This document shows positions 51,755-60,594 of a stretch of 64,000 nucleotides of DNA, piece by piece. The notes beneath the pieces are model-generated. The model saw only the letters and a program-made list of their open reading frames with translations, ran no database searches and was not told where the DNA came from. Origin of the DNA: Amorphus coralli DSM 19760 (GTDB taxonomy: Bacteria; Pseudomonadota; Alphaproteobacteria; Rhizobiales; Amorphaceae); NCBI RefSeq assembly GCF_000374525.1, contig NZ_KB894575.1, positions 186,001-250,000 on the forward strand. Direction: 5' to 3'. Numbering within the stretch: position 1 is the first letter of the stretch; the number at the start of each line of letters is the position of its first letter. Position numbers and translations under genes: made by a program.

Positions 51755-54700
51755 TCAGTGAAAATTCCGCCCCTTCGGCAGCGCCCGGCGGGTTTCGTTC
51801 GCGTGCGCCCGGGCCTCGGCGTGGCGGCCGATCTCGGCGGTGTCGGAGGCTGCCCGGCGCGGCGTGAACCAGGTGGAGCGCGGTGCCGGAGGCGGATCGT
51901 CGCCTGACGGGGCAGCCGACCGCTTCGAAGCCCCTGGACGCCTGGCGTCCGACGCGGCCTTCATCCCGGCGGCATCGTCTGCCAGTTCCGGCATATCGTC
52001 CGGAGCGGGATGAGGAAAAGTGGGAACCGGTTTTCCGCCCGCATCCCGCTCGACTTCACCGAGCAGCCGGGCAATGCGCGCCGACGGCTTGGGCTTGTCG
52101 CGGGCGTCCTCGCTCTGGGTCTTCACCTCGTCGGCGTGCGCCATGGCGCCCTCCACCTCCGGCAGCACCGGGCCCTTGCGGCGGGCGCCGGCCGGCAGCG
52201 CCGCCGCGTCCTTCAACGCCACGAGATCGGCGGTGCGGTCCACCAGCCGGTCGGCGACGACGTGGATCACCCCGTCCTCCGTCTGCAGGCGGCCGGTGAC
52301 CTGGGTGAAGCGGCTGCCCAGCACGATGCCCCGGAATCGCTCGAAGGTCTTCGGCCAGACGATGATGTTGGCGACCCCGGTCTCGTCCTCCAGCGTCATG
52401 AAGATGACCCCCTTGGCCGAACCCGGGCGCTGGCGCACCAGAACGAGGCCTGCGACGGAGACGCGGCGGTTGTTGGCGATCTCCGAGAGCCGTTCGGCCG
52501 GGATCACGCCGTCCGCCGCCAGCCGGTCGCGCACGAAGGCGGCCGGGTGCGCCTTCAGCGACAAGGACAGGGTGCGATAGTCGTGGATCACCTCCTCGCC
52601 GGGCGGCATGGGCGGCAGGTCCGCGTCCGGCTCACGCCTCAAATCGGCGGTGTCGGCGGCGGCGAAGAGCGGCAGGGTTTCCGCCGCCGCCCCCTCGTCC
52701 AGCCCGCGCGCCGCCCACAGCGCGTCGCGCCGGGTGAGCCCCAGCCCCGCGAAGGCATCGGCGCCGGCGAGCCGCTCGATGACCGCGCGCGACAGCCCAG
52801 TCCTCAGCCACAGATCGCGGACGGAATCGTAGCCCTTCCCCCGATGGCGCACGAGGCTGGCGGCGGCGTCTTCCGACAGCCCTTTCACCTGGCGCAGGCC
52901 GAGGCGGACGGCGCAGCGCGCGCGCACCGCCTCGTGCATGGAAGCATGGTCGCGGTGGAGCCGCCCGCGCGCCTCAGGACCCGGCTCCAGCGTGGTGTCC
53001 CAGCCGGAGGCGTTGACGCAGGCGGGACGCACCTCGACGCCGTGGGCTCGGGCGTCTCGGACGATCTGGGACGGCGCGTAGAAGCCCATCGGCTGGCTGT
53101 TCAGCAGCGCCGCGCAGAAGACGTCCGGGTAGTGGCACTTGAGCCAGCACGAGGCGTAGACCAGCAGCGCGAAGCTCGCCGCGTGGCTTTCCGGGAAGCC
53201 GTACTCGCCGAAGCCCTCGATCTGCTGGAAGCAGCGCTCCGCGAAGGCCCGGTCGTAGCCGCGCCGCGCCATGCCCTCCACCATCTTCGCCTGGAAGGTG
53301 TGGATCGTGCCGACCTTGCGGAAGGTCGCCATGGCGCGGCGCAGCCGGTCGGCCTCCGACGGCGTGAAGCCGGCGGCGACGATGGCGATCTTCATGGCCT
53401 GTTCCTGGAAGAGCGGCACGCCCAGCGTCCGGCCCAGCACCTGTTGCAGCTCGTCCGCAGGGCCGTGCGCCGGTGACGGAGCGGGATACTCCACCCGCTC
53501 CTTGCCCTGGCGGCGGCGCAGATAGGGATGCACCATGTCGCCCTGGATCGGCCCGGGGCGCACGATCGCCACCTCGATGACCAGGTCGTAGAATTCGCGC
53601 GGGCGCAGCCGCGGCAGCATCGACATCTGCGCCCGGCTCTCGATCTGGAAGACGCCCAGCGTGTCGGCCCGGCAGATCATGTCGTAGACGGCCCGGTCCC
53701 CCTCGGGGATGGAGGCGAGCGTCACCGGCCAGGGCTCGGCAAGCGAGGGGGCGGAGGCCTCGCCCATGGCGCGCGGGTCGACGGCGATGGAGGGGGCGGC
53801 CGGGCCGGCGCCGTCCCATTCCCCGTCGCGCATCGGGTGGAAGCGCGGGTAGGCCGACGGCGCGGCGGCGTCGCTTGCCGCCAGCTCGTCGGCATAATGG
53901 CGGCCGAGCAGCGCGAAGGCCTTGCGGATGCAGGTCAGCATGCCGAGCGCCAGGATGTCGATCTTCAGGATGCCCAGCGCGTCGAGATCGTCCTTGTCCC
54001 ACTCCACCATGGTGCGGTCCTCCATCGCCGCCTTGGTGATGGGAACCACCTCGTCGAGCCGGCCGCGGGTGATGACGAAACCGCCGACATGCTGGGAGAG
54101 GTGGCGCGGAAAGCCCATGATCTCGTGCGACAGCCGCACCAGGTGGCCGATCCGCGGATCGGCCGGATCGAGGCCGGCGCGCTTCGCCTCTTCCGCGCCG
54201 ATGCCGGACGAGGTGTGGCCCCAGATGGTGCCCGACAGCGACGAGACGGCGTCCTCCGACAGCCCCAGCGCCTTGCCGATCTCGCGGGCGGCGGAGCGGC
54301 TTCTGTAGGAAATCACCGTGGCGGCGAGGCCGGCGCGGTCGCGGCCGTACTTGGCATAGACGTACTGGATCACCTCCTCGCGCCGCTCGTGCTCGAAGTC
54401 GACGTCGATGTCGGGCGGTTCGCGGCGCTCCGCCGAAATGAAGCGCTCGAACAGGAGGTCGGTGCGCTCCGGGTCCACCTCGGTGATGCCGAGACAGAAG
54501 CAGACGGCGGAGTTGGCCGCCGAGCCGCGCCCCTGGGCCAGGATGGCGCGGGAGCGGGCGAAGCGGACGATGTCGTGGACGGTGAGGAAATAGGGGGCGT
54601 AGTCGAGTTCGCCGATCAGGGCGAGCTCGTGGTCGATGGCCTTTTCGACCTTCTCCGGCACGCCGGCCGGATAGCGCGCCGCTGCCCCCTCGCGCGTCAG

Positions 54701-55546
54701 GCGGATCAGCGTCTCCTGCGGGGTGGAGCCGGGGTCGGTGACCTCTTCCGGATAGTCGTAGCGCAACTCGTCGAGGGAGAAGGAAAGCCGGGAGAAGAGC
54801 CGCACCGTTTCCGAAACGGCATCGGAATAGTCGCGGAACAGCCGCGCCACCTCCTCCGGTGGCTTCAGATGACGCTCGGCGTTGGCCTGAAGCCGGGTGC
54901 CGGCGGCATCCACCGGAACGTGGGCGGCAATCGCGGTGAGCACGTCCTGCAGGATGCGCCGCTCCGGGGCGTGATAGAGCGGCAGGAGCGAGGCGAGAAG
55001 CGGTAGCTCCAGCCGGGCGGCCAGTCGCGCGGCCGCGGCCTGACGGCGCCGGTCGGCGGGGCCGTAGGCGGCGGTGGCGACGACCCGCACCGTCTCGTCG
55101 GTGGCGTCTTTCAGGACCCGGACGGTCTCTTGGATGTCCGCCTCCGGCGCGGTGAAGGGCAGGATGGCGAAGACGATCCCCGCGCCGTGCTCGGCAAGAT
55201 CGGTGCGCTGGAGCCGGCAGTCGGCCTTGGCGCCGCGCATGTTGCCAGCGGTGAGGAGACGACAGAGCCGGCCGTAGGCGGCGCGGTCGGTGGGCCAGGC
55301 GAGCAGCTCCGGCGTGCCGTCGGAAAAGACCAGCCGGCAGCCGACGGCGAAGGGCAGCCCCGCCTCCTTCGCCGCCGCGTGCGCCCGCACCACGCCGGCG
55401 AGCGTGTTCCTGTCGGCGATGGCCAGGCCGGCGAGCCCCAGCTCGGCGGCGCGCACCGCCATCTCCTCCGGGTGCGAGGCGCCCTTGAGGAAGGAGAAGT
55501 TGCTGGCGGCGGCCAGTTCGACGAAGCGGGAGGGGGGCGTGGGCAT
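51755..55546 (-). CDS. dnaE2: Error-prone DNA polymerase DnaE2
   Basis: 1263 residues, longer than the usual about 1050-1150. PHP domain at the N-terminus ([20 protein letters not shown]), polymerase core with the acidic PDIDVDF (378-384) and the later [20 protein letters not shown], HhH region and an OB domain ([20 protein letters not shown]). It is the catalytic partner of ImuA/ImuB in SOS mutagenesis. Two odd parts: an Ala/Pro-rich linker at about 552-612, and residues about 1166-1182 encoded by an element A copy. It lies 350 bp downstream of imuB, the gap being filled by repeats, so co-transcription may be impaired. Confidence 0.95.
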   Translation of the reverse strand: MPTPPSRFVELAAASNFSFLKGASHPEEMAVRAAELGLAGLAIADRNTLAGVVRAHAAAKEAGLPFAVGCRLVFSDGTPELLAWPTDRAAYGRLCRLLTAGNMRGAKADCRLQRTDLAEHGAGIVFAILPFTAPEADIQETVRVLKDATDETVRVVATAAYGPADRRRQAAAARLAARLELPLLASLLPLYHAPERRILQDVLTAIAAHVPVDAAGTRLQANAERHLKPPEEVARLFRDYSDAVSETVRLFSRLSFSLDELRYDYPEEVTDPGSTPQETLIRLTREGAAARYPAGVPEKVEKAIDHELALIGELDYAPYFLTVHDIVRFARSRAILAQGRGSAANSAVCFCLGITEVDPERTDLLFERFISAERREPPDIDVDFEHERREEVIQYVYAKYGRDRAGLAATVISYRSRSAAREIGKALGLSEDAVSSLSGTIWGHTSSGIGAEEAKRAGLDPADPRIGHLVRLSHEIMGFPRHLSQHVGGFVITRGRLDEVVPITKAAMEDRTMVEWDKDDLDALGILKIDILALGMLTCIRKAFALLGRHYADELAASDAAAPSAYPRFHPMRDGEWDGAGPAAPSIAVDPRAMGEASAPSLAEPWPVTLASIPEGDRAVYDMICRADTLGVFQIESRAQMSMLPRLRPREFYDLVIEVAIVRPGPIQGDMVHPYLRRRQGKERVEYPAPSPAHGPADELQQVLGRTLGVPLFQEQAMKIAIVAAGFTPSEADRLRRAMATFRKVGTIHTFQAKMVEGMARRGYDRAFAERCFQQIEGFGEYGFPESHAASFALLVYASCWLKCHYPDVFCAALLNSQPMGFYAPSQIVRDARAHGVEVRPACVNASGWDTTLEPGPEARGRLHRDHASMHEAVRARCAVRLGLRQVKGLSEDAAASLVRHRGKGYDSVRDLWLRTGLSRAVIERLAGADAFAGLGLTRRDALWAARGLDEGAAAETLPLFAAADTADLRREPDADLPPMPPGEEVIHDYRTLSLSLKAHPAAFVRDRLAADGVIPAERLSEIANNRRVSVAGLVLVRQRPGSAKGVIFMTLEDETGVANIIVWPKTFERFRGIVLGSRFTQVTGRLQTEDGVIHVVADRLVDRTADLVALKDAAALPAGARRKGPVLPEVEGAMAHADEVKTQSEDARDKPKPSARIARLLGEVERDAGGKPVPTFPHPAPDDMPELADDAAGMKAASDARRPGASKRSAAPSGDDPPPAPRSTWFTPRRAASDTAEIGRHAEARAHANETRRALPKGRNFH
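52003..52051. repeat. Element A copy inside the dnaE2 coding sequence
   Basis: Arms GAGCGGGATG/GCATCCCGCTC around GGAAAAGTGGGAACCGGTTT. It is read in frame and encodes the DnaE2 segment [11 protein letters not shown] in the disordered C-terminal tail. Confidence 0.88.
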
Positions 55547-55569
55547 GGGATTAGGGCTTATCGCTCACG

Positions 55570-55896
55570 CGGCGCCGGCGAGCGACGCGGCCTCGTCGTG
55601 AGGGGGCAAGGCGACAGGTTGCGGCCTGCGGCCCTGGATCCCCGCCTTCGCGGGGATGAGCGGAGTGTGGGGGCGGGCGTGGAGTGAAACAACGCGGCTT
55701 CGCCGGACGGCACCCACCAGCGCGCGACCGCGCGCCGCCCGGTCAGGGCGCGCCCGCGTAGCCGCGAGCGGAGCGAGCTCGCGTGAGCGGAAAAGACGCA
55801 ACGCCGGACGGAAAACCTGGTCTCCCTTTTCCTGGCGTTGGCTTTTTCCCCGCAACGCCGGACGGAAAACCGCAAGGGCACTTTTCCTGGCGTTGC
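55570..55896. repeat. Mosaic repeat block between imuB and dnaE2
   Basis: D hairpin (GATCCCCGCCTTCGCGGGGA, about 55638-55657), B block with CCACCAGCGCGCGACCGCGC, element A at about 55798-55840 and element A at 55852-55896 (arms GCAACGCC/GGCGTTGC), the latter ending at the base before the imuB stop codon. Confidence 0.88.
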
Positions 55897-57657
55897 TCAT
55901 GCAAACACCCCGTGCAGATACCAGCGGGGCACGCTGGTCTCGCGCTCGTAGAGGCCTTCGCGGAACAGCCAGAAGCGGCGTCCGTCGGTGTCCTCGACGC
56001 GGAAATAGTCGCGCGTCGGGCCCACCGCGCCGCCGTGCCACCACTCCGCCGCGATGCGCTCCGGCCCCTCGGCCCGGGCCACCACGTAGGCGACCTTGCG
56101 CCAGCGGAAGCGCACCGGCGGCCCGTCCGGCACCCCGGCAACCGCCTCGACGGGCTCCGGCCGGGGAAACAGGCGCAGCGGCCGCTCCGGCGGTTCCGGC
56201 TCGCTTTCGTAAGGGGCGGCGCCCTCCGCCAGGTCCAGCGCGGCGGCCCCCGAGCAAAGCCAGGAAAAGTGCCCTTGCGGTTTTCCGTCCGGCTTTGCGG
56301 CGGAAAAACCAGGCCGCCCACCCGGAGCCGGTGAGCGAAGCGAACTCGGCGTGAGGGAAGACTCCTGTCCCGCAAAGCCCGGGCCGGAAACCGGTTCCCA
56401 CTTTCCCTGGCTTTGCGTGTGGGCCGGCAGCGCCGCTCCGGCGAACTCGGGGATGTGGCTGTCGCCGGCGACAAGCCTCGTGACCGCCGCCGCCCCCAGC
56501 CGGGCGCTGAGCACGTCGATCAGCCGGGCGAGATCCGCCTCCGCCTCGGCGTGGCCGTCGAGATCGCCCTGGCGGGCGGTAAGCGGCGCCGTCTCGAAGG
56601 CCATCAGGCGGATCAGGTCGATGCCGCTGTCGATGGTGAGCCGGGCGGCGAGCGCATCGAGCTTCGGCGCGAACACCGCCGCGATGCGGCCGGGATCGCG
56701 CACCGGCCCGGTGGTGGCGATCTCTGTGCCGGAGACCCGCCCGTCGGCGTGGAACAGCGTCAGCACCAGCCGCCGGGCGCCCTCGCCGCGCGCCTCCAGC
56801 CGTTCCTCCAGCGAGGCGGCCAGGCGGGCGAGATAGGCGGCGACCACGTCCCACTGGAAGATCGGCTCGGCCAGCCGGCGCTCCATCACCAGAAGCGGCA
56901 TCGCCCGGCGCGGCGTGATCGGCTCCTCCTCGTGCCCGTAGGCCCGGTCGAGCCGGCGCAGCAGATCGGCGCCGAAGCGGGCGGCCAGCGGCGCGCGCGG
57001 CTGGGCGGCGAGCGAACCGACGGTCTTCAGGCCGAGGCTCCGGAGCGCGGCCGCCGTTTCCGGGGCAAGCCGCAGCGCCTCGACGGGCAACGGCTCCAGC
57101 GCGTCGGCCACGGCCGCCTCGGACAGGATGTCGGCCCGGCCGTAGCGCGCCATCGCCCAGGCCGCCGCCGCCGAGGGGGCGATGGCGACGCGCGCGGCGA
57201 AGCCGGCGCCGGCCAGCCGGGCACGGAGATCGGCCAGCAGTCCCGCCTCGCCGCCGAACAGATGCACGCAGCCGGTGACGTCGAGGAACAGGCCGTCGGG
57301 CGGATCCAGCGCCACCAGCGGCGTGTAGCGGTCGCAGGCGGTGGCGAGCGCGTCGAGCAGCGCCGCGTCGGCCTGAGGGTCGTGCGGCTCCACCACCAGC
57401 TCCGGCACCAGCGCGCGCGCCTCCGCCAGGCCGAGGCCGGGTTCCAGCCCGGCCGCCTCGGCGGTCGCGTCGACGGCGGCGAGGATCTGCGCCGCTCCCA
57501 CCTTCGCCACCGTGGCGCGCGGCGGCTCGGCGCGGGCGGCCTCAGGACGCGGTGCGAAGGGCGACGATCTCTGCCGCTCCCGGGCGCGCCGGTCGGTCGC
57601 CAGCCTCGGCAGCCACAGGCAGAGGATGCGCCGGGCGGGGGACGAAGCCGTGGTCAT
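55897..57657 (-). CDS. imuB: ImuB, inactive Y-family polymerase of the mutasome
   Basis: 586 residues. The Y-family fold begins at RRILCLWLPRLATDR; the catalytic acidic residues of active Y-family enzymes are not in place (CLWLP instead of D-D-F, no S-D-E), as known for ImuB, which acts as the adaptor between the beta clamp, ImuA and DnaE2. The thumb/HhH region (LRSLGLKTVGSLAAQPRAPL) and C-terminal domain are present. About 55 residues (414-468) are encoded by two A elements and a B block in frame, making it longer than typical. Start at 57657; it overlaps imuA by 116 bp. Confidence 0.92.
   Translation of the reverse strand: MTTASSPARRILCLWLPRLATDRRARERQRSSPFAPRPEAARAEPPRATVAKVGAAQILAAVDATAEAAGLEPGLGLAEARALVPELVVEPHDPQADAALLDALATACDRYTPLVALDPPDGLFLDVTGCVHLFGGEAGLLADLRARLAGAGFAARVAIAPSAAAAWAMARYGRADILSEAAVADALEPLPVEALRLAPETAAALRSLGLKTVGSLAAQPRAPLAARFGADLLRRLDRAYGHEEEPITPRRAMPLLVMERRLAEPIFQWDVVAAYLARLAASLEERLEARGEGARRLVLTLFHADGRVSGTEIATTGPVRDPGRIAAVFAPKLDALAARLTIDSGIDLIRLMAFETAPLTARQGDLDGHAEAEADLARLIDVLSARLGAAAVTRLVAGDSHIPEFAGAALPAHTQSQGKWEPVSGPGFAGQESSLTPSSLRSPAPGGRPGFSAAKPDGKPQGHFSWLCSGAAALDLAEGAAPYESEPEPPERPLRLFPRPEPVEAVAGVPDGPPVRFRWRKVAYVVARAEGPERIAAEWWHGGAVGPTRDYFRVEDTDGRRFWLFREGLYERETSVPRWYLHGVFA
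56254..56416. repeat. A-B-A repeat array inside the imuB coding sequence
   Basis: Element A at 56254-56298 (arms GCAAAGCC/GGCTTTGC, core AAAGTGCCCTTGCGGTTTTC), B block at about 56306-56360 (CCACCCGGAGCCGGTGAGCG) and element A at 56372-56416. All three are read through in frame and give protein segments such as KPDGKPQGHFSW and QGKWEPVSGPGFAG. Confidence 0.9.
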
Positions 57658-58408
57658 GCGGGCGGACCTCCAGATCGACGGCGCCGGTGGGGCCGCCGCG
57701 GTTGCGGGTGAGACGGATGGAGAAGCCGGGCCGTCCGAGAACGGCGAGGCCATGCGGGTCGGGGCCGGACGGGCGCGGGGCAAGCGTCAGCCGCACGCGC
57801 GCGGCGGAGGCGGTGTCCGGTCCGGCGGGGCGCAAAAGCAGCACCGGCGTGCCGCGGCGCTCCGCCCTCAGCGCCAGCCGGCGGGTGGCCGTCAGGTCGA
57901 GAACCCGCGGCGCGCCGCCGATCTCGCCGACGATCGCCGCCAGGTGCGGTACCGACAGCGCCTCCTCCATCGCCCACAGGGCCTCCGCCGGGCTCTTCGC
58001 GGTGACCAGCAGCAGCCGGGCCGGGTCGATCCCGAAGGCGGCAAGGCCGGGGCCGTAGAGCCCGCCGGTTTCCCCCGCCGTGACGGCATCGGTCACCCAG
58101 ACGACGGGGCCGGCATCGGCGCCCATCCGGGCGATCAGCGCGGCGGCGAAGCCGGTGAGCGCGCCGGTATCGCGGTGGTGGGCGCAGACGAGGTCGTGGA
58201 CGGTGCCCTCCGGTCGCGCCCCCTGTGGATAAAGCCGCTCCAGCACGCTGGCGTCGAAGCGCGGCATGCCGGAGGATGCGCCCGGCGCGGGCACGGTTTC
58301 GGCCGCGCTCTCCCCCGCCGGAGCGGACGTGGAGACGGCCGCGCCCCTCGCCCGGCCCTCCAGGGCGGCGATGCGGGCGCGCAGGTCGGAAAGCGGGACG
58401 GAGGCCAT
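57542..58408 (-). CDS. imuA: ImuA, mutasome accessory protein
   Basis: 288 residues from 58408. ImuA/SulA-RecA-like domain: GSSGMPRFDASVLERLYPQG-type N-terminal part, HDLVCAHHRDTGALTGFAAA, WVTDAVTAGETGGLYGPGLA, and ALWAMEEALSVPHLAAIVGE match the family. With ImuB and DnaE2 it forms the SOS mutasome replacing Pol V. A LexA box lies 38 bp upstream. The 3' 116 bp overlap imuB in another frame. Earlier in-frame starts (to 58609) cross the LexA box and are not credible. Confidence 0.9.
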   Translation of the reverse strand: MASVPLSDLRARIAALEGRARGAAVSTSAPAGESAAETVPAPGASSGMPRFDASVLERLYPQGARPEGTVHDLVCAHHRDTGALTGFAAALIARMGADAGPVVWVTDAVTAGETGGLYGPGLAAFGIDPARLLLVTAKSPAEALWAMEEALSVPHLAAIVGEIGGAPRVLDLTATRRLALRAERRGTPVLLLRPAGPDTASAARVRLTLAPRPSGPDPHGLAVLGRPGFSIRLTRNRGGPTGAVDLEVRPHDHGFVPRPAHPLPVAAEAGDRPARPGAAEIVALRTAS

Positions 58409-58445
58409 GAGACGCGGGCTCCACGGCGGTTCGGCACGGACATAT

Positions 58446-58460
58446 GTTCCTGGTTTGTTC
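58446..58460. promoter_or_regulatory. LexA box of the imuA-imuB-dnaE2 cassette
   Basis: GTTC (58446-58449), seven bases, GTTC (58457-58460): exact match to the alphaproteobacterial LexA site GTTC-N7-GTTC, 38 bp upstream of imuA. This predicts SOS induction of the cassette. Confidence 0.88.
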
Positions 58461-58684
58461 CAAAAGATTCCGGAGCCGGGCGCGGGAGTCAAGCAACCCC
58501 AGCGCGCTGTCGCCGGTTGCCGGCGGGAAACCCCTGGCGTGAAAAGCCTTTCTCCGGCGAAGCGAATTTGGAGCACGCGCCGCACCATGAAGCCCCCGCG
58601 GCGCAGCAACGAATTTGCTGGTCCGGCCTCCCCGTCGGCGTGTATAGTTAAAGGCTCGGTAACCGTACCTCAGGGAGGTGCGTC

Positions 58685-58768
58685 ATGGCTTATGCCCGAC
58701 GTATGAACGTTGTTCTGTTCGGAGCGGCTTTTGTCTTCATAGCCGCCATCGTCATGGGGGTCGTCTGA
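58685..58768 (+). CDS. 27-residue single-span membrane peptide
   Basis: ATG at 58685 to TGA at 58768, preceded by GGGAGGTG at a good distance. The peptide has a basic start (MAYARRMN) and one hydrophobic span (VVLFGAAFVFIAAIVMGVV), the usual form of small inner-membrane proteins. An inverted repeat (GAGGGTT at 58767 and AACCCTC at 58785) follows the stop. Divergent from imuA with 276 bp between starts. Function unknown; the good ribosome site and clean transmembrane pattern argue that it is real. Confidence 0.65.
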   Translation: MAYARRMNVVLFGAAFVFIAAIVMGVV

Positions 58769-59595
58769 GGGTTTTCTTTCCGAGAACCCTCCGGGGGCAG
58801 GTCATTCGGGGGCTTTTCGAAGCCTCCCGGGACCCGAAGGCTTTTCGAAGTCTTCCGGCTGGAGCGGCGCTTTCCAACAAGGAAAGGCCGATCCGTCCGA
58901 CCCGACAAGCTTACGCGCGGCGGCGCACTGGCTGCCGCGGTACCGAAGACCGACAGGTCGACCCTCGTGCACAGGCCCGTCTGACAGGGCCGCCGGTCTG
59001 ATCGGGTTCGCCCGTCTGATCGGGTCCGCATGAGCAGTCCCGGCGATAGGCCCGGCCTTTCCAAGCAGGCCGGACATATTCGCCCGGAGCATCGACGGAC
59101 CAGCGGTGACCGCGCGCCGGCGCGGGTGACGACGGTCCGTCCTGGCCCGAGAGCGCCTCGGGTGGTCGCCGCATCGGATGGATCGCGCGGAAGCGAGTGG
59201 ATCCGCGCGTTCCCTTTCGTTTTTCGGCCCGACCGGATCGGCCCGTCCCGCTCGACCGGGATGCGAGCCGGGTGCGGGAGCGTGAACCGGCCGCGCCCCG
59301 TGCGCGATGGTCGGGCTCGTTCTGGCTGCGGAGTGGGGCTTTGCCCGACGGGTCTGCGCCGGACGCCGGGCCAGGCGCCGAGTTGGCACGCATGTGCGGG
59401 CCACTTGCGAGCGCAGGCCACTTGTAAGCGCAGGCCGCCTGCGAGGGCGGGTCGCCTGTCAGGGCGGACGAAGGCGTTCCGCCCCCTTCATCTCGCCCCC
59501 TCTCCCTTCACGCCTTCACACCTTCACGGCTCCACCGTGACGGAACCGGCCTGTGCGGGAGACCGGCACGCGGGAGGTTCGCGATGCAATCTCCA
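58769..59595. other. 827-bp region without a credible gene, with short tandem repeats
   Basis: Three 17-18-bp units (G-CC-GTCTGA-CGGG-C type) at 58975-59027; a doubled GGCTTTTCGAAG unit at about 58811-58860; four degenerate 17-bp units of GGCCACTTGCGAGCGCA type at about 59399-59466. Open frames across it on both strands show Arg/Pro-rich composition and no domain. It could be a decayed gene or a long untranslated region. Confidence 0.45.
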
Positions 59596-60246
59596 TTACG
59601 GCTTGGTACACCCTACGATGACACCCCGTATAAGGATAACATCGGGAGGAAATCGCTCCTCCAGGCGGGGATTGAACTGCTGAAACATCACGCTCTTACC
59701 CTCGAAACCGCAGAAACGACGGATAAACCCCGACACAGCTTCGTCTTCCGATGATCGACGGATCTGAACGATAACGAAGTCACCTCGGGACGGAGGCCGC
59801 ACAGGGTCCACGTAGATTAGCTCGCCGGGGAAGTAGCGGGGTTCCATTGATGTGCCGCCGACATACACAGCAAACGCGCCCGGAACCGATTCAAGCACGG
59901 GAATTGTGGGCACCTCGCCTACTTTCTCAGAAAGCCATATCTGGTCTTGGAAGGCTTGAGACTGCCCGCCCATTATAGGCAGCTTGGATCCGCCCAGTTC
60001 GGGTTTTTCTGCAGAAACCGTTACCGGCTGCAACGGCGGAGAAGGATCAGACGACTCTCCAAGCAAGAATGCTTCGGATGTCCCCAGAGCAATCGAAATC
60101 TCGAAGAGTTTGCGTGGACGATACGCAATTCCACTTTCAATTGACTGTATCGATTGCTGACGCATGCCGACCAGTTCAGCCAGGGCGGCCTGCGTCAGAC
60201 CGCGCTCCTTCCGGAGCGTCCGAATTCTTTCGCCTAGCAAGCTCAT
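59596..60246 (-). CDS. XRE-S24 repressor, C1/LexA-like fold, probably non-cleavable
   Basis: 216 residues from 60246. HTH at about 8-40 (LRKERGLTQAALAELVGMRQ, QSIQSIESG), then an S24 peptidase-like domain with Ser133 in GGTSMEPRYFPGELIYVDP. At the position of the catalytic Lys (VKRL in LexA) the sequence is FIRRF, so Arg176 replaces Lys, and no clear Ala-Gly cleavage site is seen. It would then be a stable repressor. Less GC-rich than neighbours, no other phage genes around; may be a prophage relic or a resident regulator of the oxidase gene divergent from it. Confidence 0.85.
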   Translation of the reverse strand: MSLLGERIRTLRKERGLTQAALAELVGMRQQSIQSIESGIAYRPRKLFEISIALGTSEAFLLGESSDPSPPLQPVTVSAEKPELGGSKLPIMGGQSQAFQDQIWLSEKVGEVPTIPVLESVPGAFAVYVGGTSMEPRYFPGELIYVDPVRPPSRGDFVIVQIRRSSEDEAVSGFIRRFCGFEGKSVMFQQFNPRLEERFPPDVILIRGVIVGCTKP

Positions 60247-60594
60247 GCGAGAACAATACAAGCAATCGGACAAATCAGCATCCGAAACTCAATTGCCGAT
60301 AGACGTTCGTGCGCTTCGTCCTCCCCCCGTCCCTGACGCAATGATTGGAAATGACTGGAACGCGCCGCCGGCCTTCGGACAGGTCCCGGGCCCCGTGGAG
60401 CGAAGCGGAAAATCCTGAAAGAAGAAGAAAAAACAAAGATTTAGGGCATACTCAATCGTGGTTTGTCAGCATCGCCGGAGACCGATCCGCGTGGCTCCGG
60501 GGTCTTGCCTGGTGGCCGGCCGGCGGTCCGGGTCGCTCCCGCCGCCTCCCCTCCGATGCTACCCTTTTCGGGGCTTAGGAGAGAGGGGCGGGAC
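60247..60594. other. 348-bp divergent promoter region of repressor and oxidase
   Basis: No gene seen. Two less GC-rich stretches (about 60250-60300 and 60418-60460, the latter A-rich) are the likely promoters and operators. No palindrome strong enough to name. Confidence 0.35.

Noticed and set aside
58690-59421. Minus-strand open frame of 243 codons in the gene-free stretch
   Set aside because: Arg/Pro/Thr-rich translation with no hydrophobic core; arises from short tandem repeats in GC-rich DNA.
59596-60246. Prophage
   Set aside because: Only a repressor-like gene is present; no integrase, structural or lysis genes in the surrounding sequence.
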